From NCBI RefSeq assembly GCF_003574295.1, contig NZ_BHGK01000001.1:62001-126000 (forward strand): DNA of 64,000 bases, read 5' to 3'. Position 1 is the stretch's first letter; each line of letters begins with the position of its first letter. The position numbers and the translations under genes are program-made. This document shows, in pieces, positions 1 through 8,275 of the stretch. This DNA is from Mediterraneibacter butyricigenes. GTDB taxonomy: Bacteria; Bacillota; Clostridia; Lachnospirales; Lachnospiraceae. The notes beneath the pieces were generated by a model that was not told the DNA's origin, ran no database searches, and was given only the letters and a program-made list of their open reading frames with translations.

Positions 1-218
1 ATCTTCTTTCCGGTAATATCTTCTCCATCCAGAAGGACTTTTCCGGTATCCGGTTTATAGACTCCGGTCAGAAGATTGAAGACGGTAGTCTTTCCGGCTC
101 CGTTTGGTCCGATCAGTCCATAAAGCTGTTCCTTTTCGATGGTAATGTCAAATCCGTTTACCGCACGAAGACCACCAAATGAAATCCCCAGATTTTTTAC
201 ATCCAATAATGTGCTCAT
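1..218 (-). CDS. livG: branched-chain amino acid ABC transporter ATP-binding protein LivG (partial, N-terminus)
   Basis: First 72 residues of an ABC ATPase; the rest lies beyond the left edge. The N-terminus has the usual aromatic/A-loop stretch, then a Walker A GPNGAGKTT at residues 37-45 that binds ATP, followed by a TGxxKPDTGKVLLDGEDITG segment typical of LivG. A strong Shine-Dalgarno (GGAGG, inside the livM stop region) lies about 9 bases upstream of the ATG. It starts 2 bases after the livM stop, so it is the next cistron of the liv operon. It would energise uptake of leucine, isoleucine and valine on the cytoplasmic face of the LivHM channel. Assignment rests on the motif and the operon; the signature and Walker B are not visible. 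Confidence 0.9.
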   Translation of the reverse strand, partial: MSTLLDVKNLGISFGGLRAVNGFDITIEKEQLYGLIGPNGAGKTTVFNLLTGVYKPDTGKVLLDGEDITGKK

Positions 219-220
219 GT

Positions 221-1279
221 CTATTCCGCCTCCTTTTTCTTCTTTCCGAAACGGAAATATTTTTCACGAAATTCAATGGATTTCGGAGCCCAGTTGAATA
301 ACATCATCCCGATCAGGACGATGGCATAGATCAGCATACGATAATCAGACAGACCACGCAGCATCTCCGGAAGCATGGTCAGAATAACAGCTGCGATCAT
401 GGAACCGCGAACGCTTCCGATTCCGCCGAGAACCACAAATACCAGGATGTTGATAGACATATTGTAACCGAAATTGTTGGTATTGGCAGTCAAGGTAGAC
501 AGATTATGTGCGTAAAGTACACCGGCCGCACCCGCCATGGCAGAAGAAATGGTAAATGCCATCAGTTTATATTTAGTAACATTGATGCCGACAGATTCTG
601 CTGCGATCCGGTTGTCACGGATTGCCATGATTGCACGTCCATCTCTGGACTGAATCAGATTTAGAACAATAAACAGGGTAATCATGACCAGAATAAATCC
701 GATTAAAAACGTGGAATCTTTCGGTGCTCCGGTAATTCCCTGAGGTCCGTTTAATACAACCAGACCATCCGGATCCATATTCAGGCTCATTACGTCCTTT
801 GTTGAGAAATGAAATCCTTTTGAGTCTTTGCCGATGTAAAGGGCATTGACCAGATTCTTAATGATCTCTCCAAACGCCAATGTCACAATCGCAAGATAAT
901 CGCCTTTCAGTCGAAGAACAGGAATTCCGATCAAAATTCCGAAAATTGCAGCCACTACGATTCCAATCAGCAATGCACATAAGAATCGAACTGTAGGGGA
1001 AGTTATGGTGTCTCGCATACATTTTGAGAAAAAGGCACTGCTAAAGGCACCCACACACATAAAACCGGCATGACCGAGACTGAGTTCTCCCAAAATTCCA
1101 ACGACCAGATTCAGGGACACTGCCAGAATCACATAAGTACAAAGTGGAACAAGAAGTCCCTGCATCAGACTGGAAATGCTTCCGCTTCCGATCAGGATCT
1201 GCATAAGGATGAATGCTCCGATTGCAATCGCGTATGTGATCAGATTATTTTTTGCTGTTTTATTCATTGTCTTTTTCAT
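221..1279 (-). CDS. livM: branched-chain amino acid ABC transporter permease LivM
   Basis: Polytopic inner-membrane permease of about 352 residues with eight to ten hydrophobic segments. The conserved LivM landmarks are present: GELSLGHAGFMCVGAF near residue 70, RLKGDYLAIVTLAFGEI near 130, and the cytoplasmic coupling stretch AESVGINVTKYKLMAFTISSAMAGAAG near 235. It forms the channel with LivH and couples to LivG/LivF. I start at the ATG at 1279, which has AGGTGAT 4-5 bases upstream; a GTG at 1288 directly after the livH stop would add three residues. Lies between livH and livG with almost no spacing, indicating co-transcription and translational coupling. Confidence 0.93.
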   Translation of the reverse strand: MKKTMNKTAKNNLITYAIAIGAFILMQILIGSGSISSLMQGLLVPLCTYVILAVSLNLVVGILGELSLGHAGFMCVGAFSSAFFSKCMRDTITSPTVRFLCALLIGIVVAAIFGILIGIPVLRLKGDYLAIVTLAFGEIIKNLVNALYIGKDSKGFHFSTKDVMSLNMDPDGLVVLNGPQGITGAPKDSTFLIGFILVMITLFIVLNLIQSRDGRAIMAIRDNRIAAESVGINVTKYKLMAFTISSAMAGAAGVLYAHNLSTLTANTNNFGYNMSINILVFVVLGGIGSVRGSMIAAVILTMLPEMLRGLSDYRMLIYAIVLIGMMLFNWAPKSIEFREKYFRFGKKKKEAE

Positions 1280-1288
1280 CCCGATCAC

Positions 1289-2173
1289 CTACACTTTCTC
1301 CTGAATTTTCTTGCCTAACAATCCGGTCGGTTTTACCAGCAATACAATGATCAAAACCGCAAATACAATGGCATCTGCCATCTGTGATGAAATATATGCC
1401 TTTGCAAGAATCTCAATCACGCCCAGAAGCAGTCCACCGATCAAAGCTCCCGGAATTGATCCGATTCCACCGAATACTGCTGCTACGAATGCCTTAATAC
1501 CAGGCATCGCACCGGTATAAGGGGTTACGCTCGGATATGCGGAACAAAGTAAAACACCTGCAATTGCAGCAAGTCCTGAACCAATTGCAAAAGTAAGGGA
1601 AATCGTGGAGTTGACATTGATTCCCATAAGCTGGGCGGCTCCACGGTCTTCAGATACCGCACGCATGGCCTGACCCGGCTTTGTCTTTTGCACGAATAAC
1701 ATCAGTAATATCATGATAATGATACATACTACGATTGTAATGATGGTTTCTCCGGAGATTTTTAACTTTCCTCCTGCCAGTGAAAGGCCTTCCCATTTGA
1801 CTACAGACGGGAAAGTCTGTGCATTTGCACCAAACACAAGAAGTGCAATATTCTGTAACAGGTAGCTTACGCCAATCGCAGTGATCAATACTGCCAGAGA
1901 CGACGAAGCATTTCGAAGTGGGCGATATGCAATTTTTTCTACCAGGATACCAAGTACCGTACAGACAACCATCGAAAGAATAATTGCCACCACCGGTGAC
2001 ATTCCGGACTGGGTCATGCTAAGCAATGCAACATAAGCTCCGATCATGATGACATCACCATGCGCGAAGTTCAGCATTTTAGCAATTCCGTATACCATGG
2101 TATATCCAAGTGCAATGATCGCATATACGCTTCCAAGACTTAATCCATTTATAAAATACGATATAAAGCTCAT
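1289..2173 (-). CDS. livH: branched-chain amino acid ABC transporter permease LivH
   Basis: Second channel subunit, about 294 residues, highly hydrophobic. N-terminal GLSLGSVYAIIALGYTMVYGIAKMLNFAHGD is the LivH hallmark, and the coupling loop SEDRGAAQLMGINVN is near residue 178, followed by GIKAFVAAVFGGIGSIPGA. Start set at the ATG at 2173, preceded by AGAGGAAAG about 7 bases upstream; a GTG two codons earlier is less well placed. It follows the binding-protein gene after a 150-base gap that contains a strong hairpin, and abuts livM. Family assignment is secure; substrate (Leu/Ile/Val versus another amino acid or amide) is inferred from the family. Confidence 0.93.
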   Translation of the reverse strand: MSFISYFINGLSLGSVYAIIALGYTMVYGIAKMLNFAHGDVIMIGAYVALLSMTQSGMSPVVAIILSMVVCTVLGILVEKIAYRPLRNASSSLAVLITAIGVSYLLQNIALLVFGANAQTFPSVVKWEGLSLAGGKLKISGETIITIVVCIIIMILLMLFVQKTKPGQAMRAVSEDRGAAQLMGINVNSTISLTFAIGSGLAAIAGVLLCSAYPSVTPYTGAMPGIKAFVAAVFGGIGSIPGALIGGLLLGVIEILAKAYISSQMADAIVFAVLIIVLLVKPTGLLGKKIQEKV

Positions 2174-2237
2174 ATACACTTTCCTCTCATTTCCTATTTG
2201 TGAATCAGTTAAAGTACGAAACGATATGATTGAAACA

Positions 2238-2273
2238 AGGGCGGTACAGAGGGAATTCCACTGTATCCGCCCT
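2238..2273 (-). other. intercistronic hairpin between livK and livH
   Basis: Inverted repeat AGGGCGG (2238-2244) / CCGCCCT (2267-2273) extended inwards by TACAG/CTGTA, giving a long near-perfect stem in the livK-livH gap. There is no long U-run after it on the minus strand. It is better explained as a processing, stabilising or partial-termination hairpin that keeps binding-protein mRNA in excess over permease mRNA than as a full terminator. Confidence 0.6.
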
Positions 2274-2327
2274 ATATCTTTTCGATAAATCCGGCAGATT
2301 CAAATTGCCGGAAAGTTTACCGCAGGC

Positions 2328-3503
2328 TTAGTTCTCTTCCAGAACTTTGTATTTTCCACCTTCTACAACTACAACAGTCGGAAGTTTGGTCGGCTCTCCG
2401 TCTGCTCCCCATGTAATCTGTTTTCCTGTCAGACCATCATAGGTAATCTCTGTCATAGCAGTTTTTAATGCATCACAGATTTCAGATGTGCTCATATCCG
2501 GTGTGATCTCAGCTTTTTCAGCAGCAGCTTTGATTACATATACACAGTCATAAGCGTCAGCAGCGAACTGAATCGGAGTCTCACCAAATTTGTCCTTGAA
2601 ATCGCTTACGAATGTCTGAGTTTCTTCATCTTCAGCATCTGCTGTAAATGGAGTCAGGAACATAACACCCTCAGCCAGAGATGTGTCGAATCCTTCCAGT
2701 GCAAGCAGTCCGTCCATACCGTCACATCCGAAATATTTCGGTGTAAATCCTGCTTTATTTGCCTGTGCAAGAATCAGAGAAGCTTCCTGATAATAGATTG
2801 GCAGGAATACAAGTTCAGCACCTGCATCTTTTGCTTTCTGGATCTGTACGGAGAAGTCTTTGTTCTGGTCTGCTGTAAATGCTTCTGCAGCTACCACGTC
2901 AAGACCTTTGTTCTTTGCTTCTTCAGCAAATTTCTGATAGATACCGGTTGAATATGTATCAGAACTGTTGTAGATAACAGCGATCTTTGTTGCGATTCCG
3001 TTATCTGCGATGTAATCAGCAGATGCAGTTCCCTGGTTCGGGTCTGAGAAACACATACGGAATGCATTCTCATACTGAATACTGTTTTCTGCTGTTGCAG
3101 ACGGTGTCAGCTGGAACATATTGTCGGCCTGTGTCTCTTCTACAACGGCTGTACACGGTGTAGATGTAACAGTACCTACCAGCATCTGCATACCCCAGTC
3201 TTTCAGGTTGTTGTATGCATTCAGTGATTTCTCGGAATCAGACTGATCATCTTCAAACTTGTACTCAATCTGCTTTCCGTTGATTCCGCCTGCTTCGTTG
3301 ATCTCATCAACTGCAAGCTGGATACCGTTCTGTACGGCTGTACCGTAAATTGCTGCATCACCTGTTGTAGGTCCGATTCCACCGATCTTAAATGTATCGG
3401 AAGAAGATGCTTCTTTTTTGTCACTGCTTCCGCCGCAGGCTGCAAGTGAAACTACCATTGCAGCAGCGAGAGCAATGCTTCCAACTCTCTTGATCATTTT
3501 CAT
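2328..3503 (-). CDS. livK: branched-chain amino acid ABC transporter substrate-binding lipoprotein
   Basis: Periplasmic-binding-protein type I fold (Peripla_BP_6 family), 391 residues. N-terminus is a lipoprotein signal: basic MKMIKR, hydrophobic run, then lipobox LAAC with the acylated Cys at residue 23 followed by GGSSDKKEASSSD, a flexible linker. Mature domain begins FKIGGIGPTTGDAAIYG and contains QLAVDEINEAGGINGKQIE, the standard LivJ/LivK opening. Anchored outside the membrane, it would capture amino acids and deliver them to LivHM. SD GGAGG is 8 bases before the ATG, and a consensus sigma-A promoter lies just upstream, so this gene starts the liv operon. Exact ligand not determined from sequence. 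Confidence 0.93.
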   Translation of the reverse strand: MKMIKRVGSIALAAAMVVSLAACGGSSDKKEASSSDTFKIGGIGPTTGDAAIYGTAVQNGIQLAVDEINEAGGINGKQIEYKFEDDQSDSEKSLNAYNNLKDWGMQMLVGTVTSTPCTAVVEETQADNMFQLTPSATAENSIQYENAFRMCFSDPNQGTASADYIADNGIATKIAVIYNSSDTYSTGIYQKFAEEAKNKGLDVVAAEAFTADQNKDFSVQIQKAKDAGAELVFLPIYYQEASLILAQANKAGFTPKYFGCDGMDGLLALEGFDTSLAEGVMFLTPFTADAEDEETQTFVSDFKDKFGETPIQFAADAYDCVYVIKAAAEKAEITPDMSTSEICDALKTAMTEITYDGLTGKQITWGADGEPTKLPTVVVVEGGKYKVLEEN

Positions 3504-3536
3504 AATGTTTCCTCCTTAACTTTTTCGTTTGTAACA

Positions 3537-3565
3537 ATCTTAAACTGCTGCAAACGATTTGTCAA
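3537..3565 (-). promoter_or_regulatory. sigma-A promoter of the liv operon
   Basis: On the minus strand: -35 TTGACA (3560-3565), 17-base spacer, -10 TAAGAT (3537-3542), about 34 bases before the livK start codon. A second TTGACA lies at 3600-3605 but has no good -10 at 17 bases. Confidence 0.75.
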
Positions 3566-3657
3566 GCAAAATAGAGTGCGATCTGTTTTGTTTTTTTATT
3601 GTCAAATATAAAACAATAAAATCCTATGGATCCTTTTTTGTTTGCCGGACATACGAC

Positions 3658-3681
3658 AAAAAGGTTCAATGGACCTTTTTT
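3658..3681 (-). terminator. rho-independent terminator after rsfS
   Basis: Stem AAAAAGGT (3658-3665) / ACCTTTTT (3673-3680) with a 7-base loop, 25 bases past the rsfS stop. A-rich and T-rich arms make it able to work in both directions, separating the rsfS operon from liv. Confidence 0.8.
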
Positions 3682-3705
3682 CGTTCGAACAATATCGTGC
3701 GTTAT

Positions 3706-4050
3706 TTATAATTTTGACAGATCTACCTTAGTTCCGTCTCTCCAGATTCTCTCCAGATCGTAGAACAGGCGATTCTCTTTGTCGAAAATATGAATGATCA
3801 CGTCTCCGAAATCCAGCAGCACCCATCCGGTATTTCCCTCTCTTTGTTTAACAGAACAGCCGGCCTTGTGAAGTTCTTCTTCTACGTTTTCAACCAGTGC
3901 CTGTACCTGGCTGTCACTGTTACCGTTTGCAATGATAAAATAATCTGCCAGAACAGATACTTTTGAAATGTCGATTACCTGAATATCTTCACCCTTTTTA
4001 TCATCCAGAGCAGTGTAGGCAATTTTTGCCATTTCCAATGCTTCTATCAT
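3706..4050 (-). CDS. rsfS: ribosome silencing factor RsfS
   Basis: 114 residues, normal for the RsfS/Iojap (DUF143) family. Diagnostic stretches are DYFIIANGNSDSQVQALVENVEE in the middle and GWVLLDFGDVIIHIFD..NRLFYDLERIW near the C-terminus. RsfS binds ribosomal protein L14 on the free 50S subunit and blocks joining with 30S, lowering translation in slow growth. SD AAGGAG is 8 bases before the ATG. Last gene of the obgE-yhbY-nadD-yqeK-rsfS run, the standard Firmicutes order, followed by a clear terminator. Confidence 0.95.
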   Translation of the reverse strand: MIEALEMAKIAYTALDDKKGEDIQVIDISKVSVLADYFIIANGNSDSQVQALVENVEEELHKAGCSVKQREGNTGWVLLDFGDVIIHIFDKENRLFYDLERIWRDGTKVDLSKL

Positions 4051-4101
4051 GTCTTTTCTCCTTTCTATTCCTCTGCTTTCAATTTACAAAATTCCCATAT
4101 C

Positions 4102-4707
4102 TCATCGAACAAGAACAGATCCGTCCAGCCTACAACCCCAATCTGCTTTCGATTTATAAAACTTCCAGGTTTCATAGGACGCAGGATCAATGAGCCGTCC
4201 TTGTTTTTCCAGATAGGTAATGGATCCCCTTGTGGCCAGAGCCACTGCCTTGTCCAGATCATGAAACGCTTCATAACGAATCTCTTCCAGACCCGGAATC
4301 ATCTTTCGTCCCGGTTCCATATAGTCCGCCACATACAGAATCTTTTCCATCAGACTCATATCTGCTCTTCCGGTGGTGTGATACAGAATGGCATCTAAAA
4401 TCTCTTTGTCTGCGACTTCGTACTTTTCCCTGGCGAAATACGCACCTAGCTTTGCATGCGCCAGTGCAGGGATTTTTTCTTCCGATTCCGTCAGCGTAAT
4501 TCCTTGTTTCCTGCAACGTTCCACCTGTTCCTGTGCGCTTCCGTACTTCCCGCAGTCGTGAAGCAGTCCGGCTTTCATTGCTTTTTGCACATCTCCGTGA
4601 TGAGCCATAGCCAGTGCCGCAGAGGTATACATCACGCCAATCGTATGTTCGTAGCGTTTTTCACTCAGTTTCTTTTTCAGACATTCCTGTATTTTCTGAT
4701 TTTCCAC
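4102..4707 (-). CDS. yqeK: HD-domain diadenosine tetraphosphate hydrolase YqeK
   Basis: HD-superfamily metal hydrolase of 201 residues. The metal-binding His early in the protein (YEHTIGV), the AMAHH pair, and the HD pair in GLLHDCGKY are visible, with a further AHAKLGA and LYVADYMEPGR downstream, all as in YqeK. Family members split Ap4A symmetrically to ADP. Start assigned to a GTG at 4707 with AAAGGA about 8 bases upstream; the frame stays open further upstream inside nadD, but that extension has no resemblance to YqeK. The start overlaps the end of nadD by 47 bases. Family is secure, the exact start less so. Confidence 0.9.
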   Translation of the reverse strand: MENQKIQECLKKKLSEKRYEHTIGVMYTSAALAMAHHGDVQKAMKAGLLHDCGKYGSAQEQVERCRKQGITLTESEEKIPALAHAKLGAYFAREKYEVADKEILDAILYHTTGRADMSLMEKILYVADYMEPGRKMIPGLEEIRYEAFHDLDKAVALATRGSITYLEKQGRLIDPASYETWKFYKSKADWGCRLDGSVLVR

Positions 4708-5308
4708 GTTTGTAAAATCCTTTCTCACGAATGTATTGTGCCACAGTATCCGGCACCATATACCGGACCGTATAACCGTTTCCGGCTCGATTTCGAATGG
4801 TTGTGGAAGAAATTTCGAGAAGTGGAGCCTGCAGCAGCTCAATCTTTGCCTGATACGTTTCTTCCAGATAACGGATCTGATCTTCCATATCTTTCCGATC
4901 CTTGTCATCTCGCATCGCTGCAAGGATCGTACAAGTCGGAAAAATTTCCCGGAAATATTTCCACTGTTCAATTGCAAACAGGGAATCCGCTCCCAGAATA
5001 AAATAGAACTGATGCTGAGGATAGGTTTCGCTGAAATGCTGCATGGTACGATAGGTATAGGAATGAGCATTTTCAATCGCTTCATATTCCGAGACTTTAA
5101 AATAAGGGACTCCCTGAATCGCTTTTCGTACCATCTCCACCCGCTCCATCACGCCCGGAGTCACTTCCGCCAGACTTTTATGGGGAGGATTCCCGTTTGG
5201 AAGAAACCAGATTTCATCCAGACCGAAATCCTCATATGCAAATTCTCCAAGCAAGAGATGTCCGATATGGATTGGATCAAATGTTCCGCCCATGATTCCG
5301 ATTTTCAT
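4661..5308 (-). CDS. nadD: nicotinate-nucleotide adenylyltransferase NadD
   Basis: Joins ATP and nicotinate mononucleotide to deamido-NAD in NAD biosynthesis. Nucleotidylyltransferase motif GGTFDPIHIGH (HxGH) is at the N-terminus; FILGADSL and the C-terminal ISSTTIRNR complete the active site. About 215 residues, normal length. Of two in-frame ATGs, the one at 5308 is chosen because AAGGAG is 7 bases upstream, whereas the one at 5314 would be only 2 bases away. Sits between yhbY and yqeK in the conserved cluster, overlapping yqeK. Confidence 0.95.
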   Translation of the reverse strand: MKIGIMGGTFDPIHIGHLLLGEFAYEDFGLDEIWFLPNGNPPHKSLAEVTPGVMERVEMVRKAIQGVPYFKVSEYEAIENAHSYTYRTMQHFSETYPQHQFYFILGADSLFAIEQWKYFREIFPTCTILAAMRDDKDRKDMEDQIRYLEETYQAKIELLQAPLLEISSTTIRNRAGNGYTVRYMVPDTVAQYIREKGFYKRGKSENTGMSEKETE

Positions 5309-5319
5309 AGCCATTCTCC

Positions 5320-5610
5320 TTATGGAAGGATAATCTTTTTCTTCTCGTCTTTTCCTTCTTTATAAAGTACAATCTTCTTTCCGATCACCTGAACCACCTG
5401 GGAACGGGTTCTTTCGGCCACGATCTGTGCCAGTTCTTTCGGATCATCGGCACAGTTCTTCAGTACACTGATCTTTATCAGCTCTCTCGCTTCCAGTGCC
5501 TCTGAAATAGCCGCTACCAGACTGGGAGAAATGCTTCCTTTTCCAATCTGGAAAATCGGTTCCATCGTCATTGCCAGTCCTTTCAGATATGCACGCTGTT
5601 TTGTTGTCAT
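5320..5610 (-). CDS. yhbY: YhbY-type RNA-binding protein (CRS1/YhbY domain)
   Basis: 96 residues formed of a single CRM (CRS1-YhbY) domain. It opens with LTTKQRAYLKGLA-like sequence, followed by the RNA-binding GxxG loop in FQIGKGS, and ends with a basic tail. The family associates with pre-50S particles and is thought to help ribosome assembly. SD AAGGAG precedes the ATG. It lies 15 bases after obgE and just before nadD, a common Firmicutes arrangement tying it to ribosome biogenesis. Confidence 0.93.
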   Translation of the reverse strand: MTTKQRAYLKGLAMTMEPIFQIGKGSISPSLVAAISEALEARELIKISVLKNCADDPKELAQIVAERTRSQVVQVIGKKIVLYKEGKDEKKKIILP

Positions 5611-5625
5611 AATGATCTCCTTTTT

Positions 5626-6921
5626 CTATTTATAATAATCAAACTGCAATCCGTACATCTTGACCGTATCGCCCTCTTGGATTCCGGCCTGTTCCAGTTC
5701 TTCTAAAATTCCGGTATTCTTCATAAAGTTCTGGAAGAAAGCAAATCCTTTTTCGGAATCCAGATTGGTATAACCCAGCATTTTTTCGATCTTCGGACCC
5801 TCTACCACATACATTTCGCCGTCTTTTGTCATTTCTTTTGTGACAGTATACGGCAGATCTTCGTAAAGCAGTTCTTCCTCCGGGAAGAATTCCTGTTCAA
5901 AGACGACCGGACCTTCCTCCAGATTTTTCAACTGATCATTTACATAATAAAGCAGTTCTTTGATGCCTTTTCCGGAAACTCCTGAAATCGGGAATACCCG
6001 GATCCCTTTTGGCTCGTAAGCTGCTTTCAGACGATCGACCGGTGACTCATCTTCCGCATAGATCAGATCTGTTTTATTCGCTGCGATAACCTGCGGTCTC
6101 TTTGCAATCTCTGGATTGTAAGCAGAAAGCTCCGCATTGATCTTTTCGATATCATCCACCGGATCCCGTCCTTCTGTTCCGGCTGCATCAACCACATGGA
6201 TCATCATTTTTGTCCGCTCGATATGGCGCAGAAATTCATGTCCCAGTCCGACTCCTTCCGAAGCGCCTTCAATCAGTCCCGGAATATCCGCCATGACAAA
6301 TCCCTGTCCGTCCCCTAAGTCTACCACTCCCAGATTTGGGTTAAGGGTTGTAAAATGGTAATTTGCAATCTTCGGATCTGCATTGGTTACACGGGAAAGC
6401 AGTGTAGATTTTCCGACATTCGGAAAACCGATCAATCCCACATCTGCAATAACCTTTAATTCCAGGCAAACTTCCAGCTCCTGAAATGGCTGTCCGGGTT
6501 GAGCGTATTTCGGAACCTGCATGGTAGCCGTTGCAAAATGCTGGTTTCCGAGACCGCCTTTTCCGCCTTTCAAAACAATCTGCCGACGGTTCTCACCCGA
6601 CATATCCGCAATGACTTTTCCGCTTTTTGCTTCCTTGATTACGGTTCCCTCCGGTACTTTTAAGACCAGATCTTCTCCATCTTTTCCATGACATCTGCGT
6701 TTGCCGCCTTCCTTGCCGTCGCCGGCCGCAAACTTACGCTTATGACGGAAATCAACCAGCGTGTTTAATCCCTTGTCCACTTCAAAGATCAGATCGCCGC
6801 CTCTTCCGCCGTCTCCGCCGTCCGGTCCGCCATTTGCCACATAAAGCTCCCGGCGGAAACTGCAATGTCCATCACCGCCCTTTCCGGAACGGATATATAT
6901 TTTCGCTCTGTCCGCAAACAT
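5626..6921 (-). CDS. obgE: GTPase ObgE/CgtA
   Basis: 431 residues with the three Obg domains in order. Residues 1-158 are the glycine-rich Obg fold (repeated GGDGG). The GTPase domain starts about residue 160 with G1 GFPNVGKST, then G3 DIPGLIEGA and G4 NKTD. A C-terminal OCT domain covers about 350-431. Obg binds late 50S precursors and links GTP/ppGpp levels to ribosome assembly and, in Bacillus, to sporulation. Strong SD AAAGGAGG before the ATG. It follows rpmA, but a terminator hairpin separates them, so obgE may have its own promoter or rely on read-through. Confidence 0.97.
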   Translation of the reverse strand: MFADRAKIYIRSGKGGDGHCSFRRELYVANGGPDGGDGGRGGDLIFEVDKGLNTLVDFRHKRKFAAGDGKEGGKRRCHGKDGEDLVLKVPEGTVIKEAKSGKVIADMSGENRRQIVLKGGKGGLGNQHFATATMQVPKYAQPGQPFQELEVCLELKVIADVGLIGFPNVGKSTLLSRVTNADPKIANYHFTTLNPNLGVVDLGDGQGFVMADIPGLIEGASEGVGLGHEFLRHIERTKMMIHVVDAAGTEGRDPVDDIEKINAELSAYNPEIAKRPQVIAANKTDLIYAEDESPVDRLKAAYEPKGIRVFPISGVSGKGIKELLYYVNDQLKNLEEGPVVFEQEFFPEEELLYEDLPYTVTKEMTKDGEMYVVEGPKIEKMLGYTNLDSEKGFAFFQNFMKNTGILEELEQAGIQEGDTVKMYGLQFDYYK

Positions 6922-6960
6922 GCTGTACCTCCTTTTTTATTTTCATCTATCTCATGATCG

Positions 6961-6982
6961 CCTCTTACTTTAAACAAAGAGG
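6961..6982 (-). other. small inverted repeat in obgE 5' region
   Basis: CCTCTT (6961-6966) / AAGAGG (6977-6982), 6-base perfect arms with a 10-base loop about 40 bases upstream of the obgE start. May be a leader hairpin or an operator; no close match to a known motif is seen. Confidence 0.3.
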
Positions 6983-7020
6983 TTTGTTTATTGTTCTGTT
7001 AATTATTAAAAACCAAGCGA

Positions 7021-7064
7021 AAAAAGAAAAGCTTCAGTCGACATCACTCTTGCCGCCTGAAGCC
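7021..7064 (-). terminator. terminator after rpmA
   Basis: GCTTCAG (7032-7038) pairs with CTGAAGC (7058-7064); on the minus strand the stem is followed by TTTTCTTTTTT. It begins 16 bases after the rpmA stop codon, so it likely ends the rplU-prp-rpmA transcript. Confidence 0.7.
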
Positions 7065-7079
7065 TTTTCAACCTCTCGC

Positions 7080-7364
7080 TTACTCAGCTACCGGATAAAT
7101 AGAAACCTGTTTCTTGTCTCTACCTTTTCTTTCATATCTTACAACACCGTCAACTAATGCAAACAGAGTATCATCTCCGCCGCGTCCTACATTCACACCT
7201 GGGTGAATCTTTGTTCCACGCTGTCTGTAAAGGATATTTCCGGCTTTTACAAACTGTCCGTCAGCTCTCTTTGCGCCAAGTCTCTTTGACTCGGAATCAC
7301 GTCCGTTCTTGGAAGAACCCATTCCTTTTTTATGAGCAAAAAACTGAAGATCTAACTTCATCAT
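7080..7364 (-). CDS. rpmA: 50S ribosomal protein L27
   Basis: 94 residues. The N-terminus [14 protein letters not shown] carries the Firmicutes-type propeptide: cleavage after LQFF exposes AHKKG, the tail that reaches the peptidyl-transferase centre. The body ([40 protein letters not shown]) is standard L27. The gene for the cleaving protease Prp is directly upstream. The SD (GAGGAGG) lies inside the last codons of prp, so translation of the two is probably coupled. Two adjacent ATGs are possible starts; the choice changes only one residue. Confidence 0.97.
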   Translation of the reverse strand: MMKLDLQFFAHKKGMGSSKNGRDSESKRLGAKRADGQFVKAGNILYRQRGTKIHPGVNVGRGGDDTLFALVDGVVRYERKGRDKKQVSIYPVAE

Positions 7365-7369
7365 GATTC

Positions 7370-7702
7370 TTACACCTCCTCGATATCTACCTTGATGTAT
7401 TTCTTATAGTCATTCGATCCGGCAGATTCTTCTAATCCGAGAATCATTGCCTTCAACAATAAGTCTGCATCGTGTGTGGGGCGGTTAAGTAAATGATATT
7501 CTATCATTCCTGTCTCCTGATCGACCTCCTGCGTAAATGCATCATCTGTGTAGGTTTCGATCGCGTTCATGGTATTGATGATCAGCATGGAAGTCGCTGC
7601 GCATACAATATCCTTTCCGCTCTCTGCCATCTCAGCATGCCCGGAAGTCCGAAATCCCATACACTCATGCCTGTCACTCATGAAAATGGTTACATGAATC
7701 AT
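7370..7702 (-). CDS. prp: ribosomal-processing cysteine protease Prp
   Basis: 110 residues. Prp (YsxB family) removes the N-terminal extension of L27. The catalytic pair is visible: His in TSGHAE (about residue 22) and Cys in [19 protein letters not shown] (about residue 34). Gene order rplU-prp-rpmA is the classic one. SD GGAG is 8 bases before the ATG; the end overlaps the rpmA ribosome-binding site. Presence of both the protease and the cleavable L27 leader is mutually confirming. Confidence 0.95.
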   Translation of the reverse strand: MIHVTIFMSDRHECMGFRTSGHAEMAESGKDIVCAATSMLIINTMNAIETYTDDAFTQEVDQETGMIEYHLLNRPTHDADLLLKAMILGLEESAGSNDYKKYIKVDIEEV

Positions 7703-7715
7703 TTTCTGCTCCAGA

Positions 7716-8024
7716 CTATGCGTTGATCTTTTCGATCTTTACAGCTGTGTACTGCTGTCTGTGGCCGTTTTTCTTATGATATCCGGTCTTTCTCTTGTAC
7801 TTGTAAACGGTAACTTTCTTTCCTTTACCATTCTCAACGACAGAAGCTGTTACAGTTGCACCTTCTACATTAGGTGTTCCTACTACCATCTTCTCACCGC
7901 CGATTGCAAGCACCTGATCGAAAGTATAAGACTCTCCGGCTTCAACGCCCAGCTTTTCCACTTTAATGACATCGCCTTCGGATACTTTGTACTGTTTACC
8001 ACCTGTTGCTATAATCGCGTACAT
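7716..8024 (-). CDS. rplU: 50S ribosomal protein L21
   Basis: 102 residues, the usual Firmicutes length. Begins [14 protein letters not shown] and ends in the 23S-binding segment [27 protein letters not shown] is 5 bases before the ATG at 8024; an upstream extension of the frame runs through the mRNA leader and is not coding. First gene of the rplU-prp-rpmA operon, with a consensus promoter and a structured leader just upstream. Confidence 0.97.
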   Translation of the reverse strand: MYAIIATGGKQYKVSEGDVIKVEKLGVEAGESYTFDQVLAIGGEKMVVGTPNVEGATVTASVVENGKGKKVTVYKYKRKTGYHKKNGHRQQYTAVKIEKINA

Positions 8025-8099
8025 ATGGCACCTCCTATAAATTACTCGCCAATTACGGTGTTCTGTAACAGAACTTTGAAACCTCATTGTGCGGCATAC
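8025..8099 (-). promoter_or_regulatory. rplU mRNA leader, candidate L21 autoregulatory element
   Basis: About 75 bases between the expected transcription start and the rplU start codon. Contains a perfect hairpin GTTCTG (8060-8065), 3-base loop, CAGAAC (8069-8074), then a spacer leading into the SD. Ribosomal-protein leaders that bind L21 are known in Firmicutes at this position; whether this one matches the known L21 leader fold was not tested. Confidence 0.5.
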
Positions 8100-8105
8100 T
8101 GTTTA

Positions 8106-8134
8106 ATCATATATGATTCGTATTATAAAGTCAA
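8106..8134 (-). promoter_or_regulatory. sigma-A promoter of rplU-prp-rpmA
   Basis: Minus strand: -35 TTGACT (8129-8134), 17-base spacer, -10 TATGAT (8106-8111). Confidence 0.8.
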
Positions 8135-8275
8135 CAATTTCCTTGCATTTTTAGAAAATATTTTTTCTTTTGTCTCTTCATCCAACGGCATAGAGCGCAG
8201 AATCTTCACATAAAAGATATGTAATCGTTAATTTTGCAATACGATCCGGAAACATATGGGTATGAAAATCGATAA

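Noticed and set aside
4708-5085. Extension of yqeK to an upstream ATG inside nadD
   Set aside because: The extra residues do not resemble YqeK; a GTG with a good SD at 4707 fits the family length.
4736-5365. Long open frame on the plus strand opposite nadD/yhbY
   Set aside because: Runs antisense to clear genes, no family resemblance, no SD.
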